Positions 36,307-44,189 of a stretch of DNA of 64,000 nucleotides are shown piece after piece (the first letter of the stretch is position 1; each line of letters starts with the position of its first letter). Source of the stretch: Mucilaginibacter gossypiicola (GTDB taxonomy: Bacteria > Bacteroidota > Bacteroidia > Sphingobacteriales > Sphingobacteriaceae); contig NZ_FOCL01000016.1 in the NCBI RefSeq assembly GCF_900110105.1, forward strand, positions 1 through 64,000, written 5' to 3'. The position numbers and the translations under genes are program-made. Under the pieces are notes generated by a model that did no database searches, was not told the DNA's origin, and was given only the letters and a program-made list of their open reading frames with translations.

Positions 36307-37632
36307 TTATATTGAATAGCCTAACAAAATTTCTATCGCCTTATAGAAAAATAATCTATTACATAAGTTAACCATTGGGATAACATCTTCATTTCCCGAT
36401 TTGAAGAAAAATAAAGTTTTTTCAAAGTTTTTATGTTGAATTCGTAGCTCTCCTCCTTTTGAGTACATTTTCTTTATATCATTGAACTTATAGGTGAATT
36501 CTTGTCCAGCTGGCTTGATAAACGTTATAAAACCAATGCCTACTTTTATATATTTTTGGAAAGCGTTTTTTTCGTGAGAATAAAGTGAAAATATTATATA
36601 GCCATCTTTTTGCAAGTCACTTTCCAGCCGATCCAATAGATATACAGTCCAATATTTTTCAATAGTTCTATAAAAGTTCAACATTACCCCTTGGTTTTTT
36701 ATATCGGTGGTTTTCTTAAAATCACCATCCCTAGCCAAGAGTATTTTGCCGGTTGTTCTGTTTAGGCAGACGTAAACGTAATTCGTATGTTGATATACAT
36801 AATTCCTTTTAACTTCTGTATAATGGGAATAAAAATCAGTCATGTCATTGAAATTAACCTCTAAATCAATGGGCAAATTTTTCCGTTTATCCACAAACGA
36901 AAACTGGGCAAAGCCGTTTATGCCAATGTACAGATTCGTGTGAGCGAAATCATTATTAGCGGCACTTAACAATAAGGCTCCAAGTGAAGGAACGGCAAAC
37001 CAAATGGTTATCCAAAGAGGATCTTCAAGTCGAGCTATAAAGTAAATAAATAGACCTGGTATCAATCCAAAGAAAAAGAATTTGATATTTTTTTTAGCCT
37101 TTTGACCTGAATTCATGGGCTGTGCATCCTGAATTAGGTCAGAAAAACCAACTATAATTTTACCGATCCTTGCAGGTAATTTAAAAAACTCTAAATTCTT
37201 TGGCAACGGTTCTCCCCAAAAGCTTTGTGTTGGGTTATATTTCGGAGTTTCTTGCTGTTCTCGATCAAAGGGCGAGTAAAATTGTTTAAAAGGGTCATGT
37301 CTAAACCTTTCTTCTTCTTGCTCGTTGGTTTTTTTTCGTTCCTGTTTTTCTGTGTTACGGTATGAGTAGGAGTATGTGGTAGATTGTTCTTGAGTTTCGT
37401 TTATAGTGGTTTTAAAATATTCGCTATAAACAGAATTGAATTTTGAACGACTATCAGCATCAATTAAGATTGTATAAGCGTCTTTTATTTCTTGAAACTT
37501 CTTTGTAAAAAAAGGATCATCGAAATGTTTGTCTGGATGGAATTTTATAGCGTTTGAGCGGTAAGCTTTTTTTATTTGGTCATCGGTCGCATTGGAATCA
37601 ATGCCGAGAATTTCATAATAATCAACGAACAT
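36307..37632 (-). CDS. J-domain (DnaJ-like) membrane-anchored protein
   Basis: 441 residues. The N-terminal J-domain (about 3-70) is YYEILGIDSNATDDQIKKAY with an intact HPD tripeptide (KFHPDKHF), so it can stimulate an Hsp70 ATPase. A charged, Gln-rich linker follows, then two hydrophobic segments (about 185-225: FFFFGLIPGLFIYFIA, ITIWFAVPSLGALLL) and a soluble C-terminal region of unknown fold rich in aromatic strands. No zinc-finger or client-binding domains of DnaJ are present. J-domain proteins of this shape occur in several uncharacterised defence loci. It sits between the OLD nuclease and the SIR2 gene. Confidence 0.8.
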   Translation of the reverse strand: MFVDYYEILGIDSNATDDQIKKAYRSNAIKFHPDKHFDDPFFTKKFQEIKDAYTILIDADSRSKFNSVYSEYFKTTINETQEQSTTYSYSYRNTEKQERKKTNEQEEERFRHDPFKQFYSPFDREQQETPKYNPTQSFWGEPLPKNLEFFKLPARIGKIIVGFSDLIQDAQPMNSGQKAKKNIKFFFFGLIPGLFIYFIARLEDPLWITIWFAVPSLGALLLSAANNDFAHTNLYIGINGFAQFSFVDKRKNLPIDLEVNFNDMTDFYSHYTEVKRNYVYQHTNYVYVCLNRTTGKILLARDGDFKKTTDIKNQGVMLNFYRTIEKYWTVYLLDRLESDLQKDGYIIFSLYSHEKNAFQKYIKVGIGFITFIKPAGQEFTYKFNDIKKMYSKGGELRIQHKNFEKTLFFFKSGNEDVIPMVNLCNRLFFYKAIEILLGYSI

Positions 37633-37750
37633 TTTAAGTGAGTAAGGTTTTTCAATAAATATATGAAGTATTATTAATAACCAATAATGTCTCTATTAAA
37701 TTCGGTAGTTGCACTAGTCCTTTTAATAAAGCTCATTAAATCGTTTTTTG

Positions 37751-37780
37751 TAAGCCGCCAATCTCGAGATAGGCGGCTTA
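37751..37780. terminator. Near-perfect 30-bp palindrome after the SIR2-TraJ gene
   Basis: taagccgcc and ggcggctta enclose atctcgagat, palindromic throughout except one pair. It lies 9 bp beyond the stop at 37790. There is no U-run on the minus strand, so it may be a terminator or a relic of the conjugative-element DNA that supplied traJ. Confidence 0.5.
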
Positions 37781-37789
37781 TTAGAAATC

Positions 37790-40700
37790 TTATAACGCTC
37801 CGGCAACGGTTTTCTTTACCAACGTTGTTGCAGCGGCAGTTTGCCTTCCGAAAGTAGAGGCGGCAGAACTGATACCTGAAGTGGAAATTATCCAGGTAGA
37901 GATGCTGGGTACCGTGAACATAGCGATAGCGCCGATCAGGAAAGTAATGATAACTATACCAAATGATAATATACCGTTACCTGCGAAACGAGTTAATTCA
38001 GCCATTTTATTTATCGTTTCGGTTCCGTGGAGCAGACCTTCATAGCGGCTGATCTCAACGGTTAAAGCATATTGCTGAATATAGGCAGATAACCACATAA
38101 TGAGATAAGCTATCGCCCCGTAAAGGTTCACCGATACGAACCGGGCGATCCACGTGGTAAAACTATCCCGGAACGCGGGCAAGATACTGACCGCGACAGC
38201 AAACGGCCCGAGCAGCACAAGGATGCTTGAATAAAACACCTGTATGAAGAACACAAAATAAGTAGCTATTCGCAGAATCCATACGGCAAGCAGTTCAAGC
38301 AGTTGCGTAAGCAGCAATTGTATGCTGATCTGTAGTCGCTCTTTCAATTCGAGTATCGGGGTAACAATGGTAGAAATTCCTTTTTTGACGGTACTCGTTA
38401 CTTGATCCCAGGCCTGGTCATACCATGTATCAGATTCCTTGGCAGCAACTTCCGTCTGTGCCTGGAAATTATAAAGGCTGTCAGCCATTTCCTTCATCAA
38501 CTGCGCCCTTTTCACCCGCAGGTTATCCGCTTCGGTCTGTGCGCCTTTCCATTTCTCCTTGGATTGATTTTCCACTACCTCGCATGGAAAGGCGACTACC
38601 TTGACGAAGACGTTCCACCATAAAATGATCATCGCCAGGCTGAATGGCCTGAGCAATGGCATAATTTCAAGTTGCTTATCGCCAACCATCATTTCGTAAG
38701 ACTTTATGGCAAAAAATATGATCATGAAAATAGCGGATAACGCTTTTGCATCATCTATAAATGTTATACCCTCGCCCCAAATAAGGTTCCGTTTATTCTT
38801 CAAACTGCTTTTAACGAGCAGCCGCGATAAAATTAACGGCACAGCATGTCTCTTTCTCTGTGATTCTTTGCTTTCAATAGGTTGAGCTAACACTTTATAA
38901 CCCAAATCAAGAAAATAGCTAATCAGTCGGTTACATTCTGCCCGGGGTACTTTATTGATGAAACTCCTTGTGAGCAGTTCCTTCGCACTTTTTTCCTGTC
39001 CGGAACGCATGATCAATCCCAATGCCCATGACGTCGAAGAAGGACCAATTCGAAGTATGGCTTCTTTTAAGGGTTTATCACCATAGGTCGAATTTCCGAT
39101 TTTTGGTGGAATACCTGTATCTTCCAAATACCGTATAAACTGGTAGGCTGAAAGCAGGTCTTTGTTAGTGCTTCCGAGATGGTGTGTCGTTGATTTTTTG
39201 CCGATTCGAAATTCTTGCACGTCCTCAACTTCTGTGAAATCACGGGCTGGATGTTCAAGCATGAGCTCGAAGGTTTCCAGTTCCTGCCACGGATCGCAAT
39301 TAAACAATCTCAAATTGTTCTGGCGATCTACAAAATCTTTGCTATCGGCCTCCAGGCGTAGTATGTCCTTTGCAGCGGTAATGCTTCTAGTTACATACCG
39401 GAGCAATTGCATTAATAACGCTTCTTGTGAGACCCATGTGAAATCCGTTAGGTTATCGACCCTCGGCGTTCGCTTACGTACGCTGGCCAAAGCCTGCTCC
39501 AAAATAAGTGCCGCCTCGCTCGCGTTACCGGTTTCTGCGAGTAGCATGGCCCTTTTACCTTCCCAATAAGGCAGGCCCGGATTTGGCGGCCATTCCGAAA
39601 TACATTTTGTAACAACCTGATGATCCAGCGCATAAAGATGAAAAAGACATTTTTCATACCAGATACTCGCTATCCTTTCCCCTTCTAAAAATGGAAGAAA
39701 GCTGTCCATAGTGGAGGCACAGGCTTGCCATCGGTTGACAAAGCCTTCTTCACGATAATAACGCCAAACATTGAAATAGATAGACAACCATTGCTCTTCT
39801 AGCTGACCGCCTCGCCTGTTCGTGATGTTTTCGGTGACTTGGTGTTCATATTTTTGAAGTAAGGCCTCGTAGCTCGGCAGATCACTATCTTGTATGGGGC
39901 AAAGGCAACGCTCCATCCGCCAGTTGTATTCATAGAGTAGTTGGATATCTTCAGGGCCTAAAATCTCTGAAATTTTTGACCTGCTTAATCGGAAATTACG
40001 CGTCACGCTCCAAAGGTCTTTGCGTTGCTGAAGCGGGGCGATCAGCCAGTTTGGATAACTGAGACGGAGATCAGTCCAATGCTGCAATATTTCAGATGTC
40101 TTATGTGGCAGATCATTCTCAGTATAATGGACGGGCTTATCAGGCCAGTCAAGAGGGCGTTCGTTTTCGCGATAGTGCTGCAAGTAATCGAGAAATTTCT
40201 GTAAAAGTTCCTGGTGAGCCGGCTGTTGTCCTTCCTCGTTCAGCTTGACGACAATAATATTGCGCGTTTGAAGAAGGCGGCGTTGGGCGTCGGATAAATT
40301 CGACGACCCCACGAGATATATTTTAGGCGCGTTGTTGACGCCTAGATTGTCGTTTATCCAACTGATCCAGTTTAAGAAGTTGGGATCGTCCGCAGAAAAG
40401 CCAAGTAGACAAAAGGTATTTTCAAGTAGAGACTGTTGAACCGTATTGACAAAAGGAGCAAAGTCATGCGGATATTTTCGGTAATCTTCTTCACTGACAA
40501 TAAATGGCCGTTCTGATGGCATGCTGCCATGTAGCTTGACAATCCGCGGTTGCTCAGCAAATATTAGTTCATTCTTGTTGACAACAAGGTCGTACTTATA
40601 ATTATATACATTTTGACTTGCTCTTTCGAGTAACGTATCATAATTCGTCGTAAAGATATCGGTCCAGGGCAAGTTGAGCAGCCCAATATGGACATCGGAG

Positions 40701-41029
40701 GGACTATGATCAAGGTCTGGTAAGCTATCAATGACGAGTTTGTCCAACACCGGTCGACCAAAAGCGGCCTGGACCTCATCAGCTATCTTTAATATATTAA
40801 GATAGGTTTCTTTCGTGCCTGGTTTTTTGCCATTTAGTTTTTCATATAAAAGATCGCCAAGACCGGGCCACGTGGGGAAGTCCGGTTTGGTATGGTCATT
40901 TTTCTGGGCATTCCTGCTAAAACCTGATCCGATCATGACTGCCGCATGCTTCGACCAGAGGCGCTCCGCGATCTCTTTTATATAAGGCCTAGCATCTGCC
41001 GGGAATTCATTTATATCTACAGTTTTCAT
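37790..41029 (-). CDS. SIR2-domain protein fused to a TraJ C-terminal region
   Basis: 1079 residues in one frame. Residues 1-260 are a SIR2-like NAD-binding domain: VMIGSGFSRNA, IFTTNYDTLLERA, VKLHGSMPS, CLLGFSADD. A helical region follows to about 735, as in defence-associated sirtuins that deplete NAD after phage attack. From about 745 the sequence changes to a membrane protein matching Bacteroidota conjugative-transposon TraJ: AKALSAIFMIIFFAIKSYEMM, EIMPLLRPFSLAMIILWWN, a coiled segment, then helices to the end (ATYFVFFIQVFYSSILVLLGP). The join looks like a recombination scar in which traJ lost its start. Whether the fusion is stable and functional is unknown. Confidence 0.85.
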   Translation of the reverse strand: MKTVDINEFPADARPYIKEIAERLWSKHAAVMIGSGFSRNAQKNDHTKPDFPTWPGLGDLLYEKLNGKKPGTKETYLNILKIADEVQAAFGRPVLDKLVIDSLPDLDHSPSDVHIGLLNLPWTDIFTTNYDTLLERASQNVYNYKYDLVVNKNELIFAEQPRIVKLHGSMPSERPFIVSEEDYRKYPHDFAPFVNTVQQSLLENTFCLLGFSADDPNFLNWISWINDNLGVNNAPKIYLVGSSNLSDAQRRLLQTRNIIVVKLNEEGQQPAHQELLQKFLDYLQHYRENERPLDWPDKPVHYTENDLPHKTSEILQHWTDLRLSYPNWLIAPLQQRKDLWSVTRNFRLSRSKISEILGPEDIQLLYEYNWRMERCLCPIQDSDLPSYEALLQKYEHQVTENITNRRGGQLEEQWLSIYFNVWRYYREEGFVNRWQACASTMDSFLPFLEGERIASIWYEKCLFHLYALDHQVVTKCISEWPPNPGLPYWEGKRAMLLAETGNASEAALILEQALASVRKRTPRVDNLTDFTWVSQEALLMQLLRYVTRSITAAKDILRLEADSKDFVDRQNNLRLFNCDPWQELETFELMLEHPARDFTEVEDVQEFRIGKKSTTHHLGSTNKDLLSAYQFIRYLEDTGIPPKIGNSTYGDKPLKEAILRIGPSSTSWALGLIMRSGQEKSAKELLTRSFINKVPRAECNRLISYFLDLGYKVLAQPIESKESQRKRHAVPLILSRLLVKSSLKNKRNLIWGEGITFIDDAKALSAIFMIIFFAIKSYEMMVGDKQLEIMPLLRPFSLAMIILWWNVFVKVVAFPCEVVENQSKEKWKGAQTEADNLRVKRAQLMKEMADSLYNFQAQTEVAAKESDTWYDQAWDQVTSTVKKGISTIVTPILELKERLQISIQLLLTQLLELLAVWILRIATYFVFFIQVFYSSILVLLGPFAVAVSILPAFRDSFTTWIARFVSVNLYGAIAYLIMWLSAYIQQYALTVEISRYEGLLHGTETINKMAELTRFAGNGILSFGIVIITFLIGAIAMFTVPSISTWIISTSGISSAASTFGRQTAAATTLVKKTVAGAL

Positions 41030-41290
41030 TGTAAGGTTAGGGGAAACAAGTATGCAAGTTAATCAAATCGAAATGACTTTAGTTTATAATAAACAAATAA
41101 AGCAACTTTAAACTGATCGCCAAACCATTTGTCCCTTCGCCAGATTATAAGCTCTCCTGCCCAGCAATTAATATTAGGCGCATGTCACTGATCTAATAGC
41201 GATGACCTGTTTTAATAATTTCCTTCCAATATTACTAGGAAGGTTCAGTTATTGGGTAGCATTTAGGGTGTTTTGCAGCCCGAGAAGGAC

Positions 41291-41533
41291 TCGAACCATA
41301 AACTGTACGGTTCGAATTCCGCCCAGTCAGGGATTGTTAAAAGTGCTTTAATTCGCTTAAAACACGCATTTGATCAATTAAGTGGTTCGAATTCCGCCCA
41401 GTTAGGGGATGTTAAAAGTGCTCTAATGAGCTTAAAACCCGCATTTGTTCTAATAGTTGGTTCGAATTCCGACCAGTAAGGCATCATAAAAGAATCACTA
41501 ATTTTCTCAAAATTCGCACCTGATGTTAGGCCG
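41291..41533. repeat. 75-bp-period tandem repeat, locus A (three units)
   Basis: Units begin at 41309, 41384 and 41459, exactly 75 bp apart, each with ggttcgaattccgcccag or a close variant, then 'ttaaaagtgct.taat..gcttaaaa..cgcattt'. The third unit is diverged. The lead-in at 41291-41297 (tcgaacc) is the exact complement of the first unit's ggttcga. The core resembles a tRNA T-arm. Short ORFs read across it are periodic artefacts. The remainder of 41030-42063 shows no other gene; it is very AT-rich after 41750 and should contain the precursor promoter. Confidence 0.8.
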
Positions 41534-42063
41534 GTGTTTTTGTTCGGTGTAGCGTATTTAACTTTTGTTTTTAGTTTGCGGGCGTTCAGTTTGAGAATCA
41601 AGAATAATGATTTAGCTGGACTCGGCGACCGGCCTTGCGCGGCTATTCGATAAAATATACATCCTAAATGGAATTCGCGTAACCACGCCTTACTCGATTG
41701 TATAAGCCATGAAATGATTTCTTCTAAACATGGTGTTGAGATTCTACATCGAATGTATTATTGAAATTAGATCGAGTGTTATTTATTATCGATTCTTTTA
41801 GAATATTTAAACGATAGGTAATAGCCACTGAAAAAATCAAAAATTTATAAAAATAAATTATTTAAAGTTAATACTATTTTCATATATTGCTTTGATTTAC
41901 ATCAGTAGCATTTTTTTCTAGAGTTAATATGTGGTCAACCCTAGTCTTATTATTAATACATACGATGAATGTTATTAAATAGCCTAATCTTCATCTGTTA
42001 TTTAAGTCAAAAACCTAAAAAATCTTAAAAAAATAAATAATTCACAAATCAACAATACCAAAA

Positions 42064-42267
42064 ATGAAAAAGAACCTTTATTTAAAAAGTTTAAGTAACT
42101 ACAAGAGCCTTAAAGCGGATACCTACAACACTACATTTGGAGGTTATGCGTCTACTGACCACGACGATTCAAATACCTTTGACAATTCACAAAGTTTCGA
42201 TTCATCTGATGAAAATGACAATTCAGTCTCAAATGACTTTTCATTTAGTTTGGACAATGTTTGGTAG
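42064..42267 (+). CDS. RiPP precursor peptide 1 (double-glycine leader)
   Basis: 67 residues. Leader of about 27 residues with the family pattern KSLSNYKSLKADT and a Gly-Gly site in TTFGG, the expected cut for a C39 peptidase. The roughly 40-residue core is nearly all Asp, Ser, Asn, Phe and Thr (YASTDHDDSNTFDNSQ onward), ends FSLDNVW and has no Lys or Cys. Repeated D-S and S-D pairs would suit Ser/Thr-to-Asp ester macrocycles made by an ATP-grasp ligase. It matches the style of 'grasp-with-spasm' modified peptides. Linkages are inferred, not seen. Confidence 0.8.
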   Translation: MKKNLYLKSLSNYKSLKADTYNTTFGGYASTDHDDSNTFDNSQSFDSSDENDNSVSNDFSFSLDNVW

Positions 42268-42310
42268 AAATAATTGCATTCCATTTTAATTTTTAAATAA
42301 TCCTTATTTT

Positions 42311-42514
42311 ATGAAAACCTTAACTTTAGTAAGCCTAACCAATTTCAAATCATTGACCGCTGAAACTTTTAATTTTACAATTGGCGGTAAAGCATCGCAA
42401 GATCATGATGATTCCAGCACCTTCGATAGTTCGAGCAGCTATGACTCATCCGATAGCAATGATAGTTCAAATAGCACGGACACAGAATCTTTGAGCTACG
42501 ATAACGTATTGTAA
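42311..42514 (+). CDS. RiPP precursor peptide 2 (double-glycine leader)
   Basis: 67 residues, a clear paralogue of precursor 1, 43 bp downstream. Leader MKTLTLVSLTNFKSLTAET with Gly-Gly in FTIGG. Core KASQDHDDSSTFDSSSSYDS and on, ending SLSYDNVL, parallels precursor 1 position by position (DHDDS, TFD, YDSSD/FDSSD, YDNV/LDNV). The only Lys is the first core residue. A good terminator 36 bp after the stop makes 1 and 2 a separate bicistronic unit that can be expressed far above the enzyme genes. Confidence 0.8.
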   Translation: MKTLTLVSLTNFKSLTAETFNFTIGGKASQDHDDSSTFDSSSSYDSSDSNDSSNSTDTESLSYDNVL

Positions 42515-42549
42515 GTCGCTATTTAAACAGCCATACAAATTTCTTTATC

Positions 42550-42584
42550 AGTTCCCGGTGACGCGTACTACCGGGAACTTTTTC
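42550..42584 (+). terminator. Terminator of the first precursor pair
   Basis: agttcccggt/accgggaact, a perfect 10-bp stem with a 10-nt loop and TTTTT tail. Confidence 0.9.
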
Positions 42585-42666
42585 AGGGAATAAATCTTTG
42601 AAGTTTCGAAGAGTTACTTTGTAATACTCTATTGCGAACCTAAATTTCACAATAATTAGTATTATT

Positions 42667-44016
42667 CTAATTAACAAGATTGATTGTTATGGAGTTTACC
42701 CAAACAATGCTTTTATCCTGACTTTTTTTCAATTGTCCTAAATAGAAATTTTTATCCGGCTTGACTAATTTTTTGAACAATTCTTTATTGTTAACAACCA
42801 CGCTTATTTGTTTATTCAAGTCTAACATTTTAGGACTTATAAGCAGTGTAAATTTTGTTATACGTGATGTTAAAATGTTAATTGTGTTATTGTGAATTTC
42901 TGCCTTTATAGCTGCACTTTCATCTAACTTATAATAGTCAAACGGAAAATAGGATTGCATTTTTTTATTGTATGCTTTAAGGTTGAATATTTTGTGCCAA
43001 GCAGCTCTGGGTAAGTTTAAATCCCAACTATTAACTTCTATCCAACTAAGACCTTCAAACAAAGAATTACTGGTCTCCCAATAGAGTTGTTTGGGGTATG
43101 GATTTCGGAATGTATTCGTAATGAATTTAATACTGTTGGGATAATCAATATCTAAATGTTTGTCTTCATGCGTGTAACCAAAATATTCCTTGTATTCCAA
43201 GGGCACATGTAAGGAATCCAGAATTTTAACAATATCTCTCGTTTGTTGAATTGGTCTAATATCGTCTTTGTCCGAATGTACAAGGCGAAGTGGGCGGTTG
43301 ACCGCATTAGCGATATAAAGATCATGAGCAAATATGTTGGAAAGCTTAGAATTATAAGCAATCATACCAGCGAAAATTGTAGGTTTATACAAGTCAAATG
43401 CAAAAGCACCATCCGATCCATCAGAATGTCCAAACACAAATACCTTACTGTCATCAAAATTGATTGTTTTCTTTAGTTCATAAATGATATTTTCAAGTGT
43501 ACTAAAAGTATAGTTTTTACTACCTCCAAATGAATTTGCAGCCCAATCAAACCCTTTACCGGGATCAGCAAATGGCTTTACGACGATGAAATTGGAATTG
43601 CAAAGTTTCGAATAAAAAGGATCGTCATCCGGCTGCACTTTTGAATTCTCAGCATCGGAAAATTTGGATTGCCCCACTGCTCCATGAAGTAATAAAATAA
43701 CAGTATGGCGCTGACTGGGATCATAGTTTTCCGGGATATAAAGTTTGAATGGAACATTTCCAAACACGGAATCCTGCATAAAGAATATATGTTCGCCTGT
43801 GAATTTGTCTAATGATGGATAATTATTAAAATTATGGATCTCATTAATAAGCTTTTCAAATGAAGAGTTTGCTGAAGTATTCACGGTTTGGTCGATGGAT
43901 ACTCTCGGCAAATCCTTGATGCTTACGGTTTGTGCCATTCCATTCAATTTGAAGCACGAGAATAACAACGTGATAAAAATATTGTTTAAATATTTGTTTT
44001 GATTTAAAATTTTCAT
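42667..44016 (-). CDS. Secreted alpha/beta hydrolase (esterase/peptidase-like) in the RiPP cluster
   Basis: 449 residues with signal peptide (ending near NGMAQ). An alpha/beta-hydrolase fold spans about 90-320: oxyanion strand VILLLHGAVGQ, nucleophile elbow FGHSDGSDGAF with Ser198, an acid candidate in VHSDKDD and a catalytic His candidate in GYTHEDKH. A C-terminal beta-rich domain of about 120 residues (KAEIHNNTINILTSRITKFTLLI) resembles those on bacterial feruloyl esterase-like proteins. It is encoded opposite to all other cluster genes, between the precursors and the receptor. Hydrolysis of the cluster's own ester-linked peptide is an attractive hypothesis; a general carbohydrate or peptide esterase is the alternative. 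Confidence 0.75.
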   Translation of the reverse strand: MKILNQNKYLNNIFITLLFSCFKLNGMAQTVSIKDLPRVSIDQTVNTSANSSFEKLINEIHNFNNYPSLDKFTGEHIFFMQDSVFGNVPFKLYIPENYDPSQRHTVILLLHGAVGQSKFSDAENSKVQPDDDPFYSKLCNSNFIVVKPFADPGKGFDWAANSFGGSKNYTFSTLENIIYELKKTINFDDSKVFVFGHSDGSDGAFAFDLYKPTIFAGMIAYNSKLSNIFAHDLYIANAVNRPLRLVHSDKDDIRPIQQTRDIVKILDSLHVPLEYKEYFGYTHEDKHLDIDYPNSIKFITNTFRNPYPKQLYWETSNSLFEGLSWIEVNSWDLNLPRAAWHKIFNLKAYNKKMQSYFPFDYYKLDESAAIKAEIHNNTINILTSRITKFTLLISPKMLDLNKQISVVVNNKELFKKLVKPDKNFYLGQLKKSQDKSIVWVNSITINLVN

Positions 44017-44189
44017 AAACGAGGCAGATTATAAATAAACAAATTCATGTGAAATTTGCTAAAAATAATCAAAAAAATGTAAATTATTCACTGTAAAATA
44101 TGATAATTCACATCAATATTAATTTTTTTAAAAAAAAATAATTTTTTTGTTGAATTTATTAAATATATTGCCAAAGTGATTTAAGCCTT

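Noticed and set aside
41273-41479. Short ORFs across the 75-bp repeats (also at 58505-58774)
   Set aside because: The 25-residue periodicity simply reflects the 75-bp DNA repeat; the reading also occurs on the opposite strand and no start signal is convincing.
41291-41533. Regularly spaced repeats considered as a CRISPR array
   Set aside because: Whole 75-bp units are similar with no unique spacers, only three units, and no cas genes nearby.
42064-42514. Asp/Ser-rich peptides as low-complexity noise or cell-surface linkers
   Set aside because: Five paralogous ORFs share leader motifs and a Gly-Gly site, and sit beside a matching ligase and C39 exporter.
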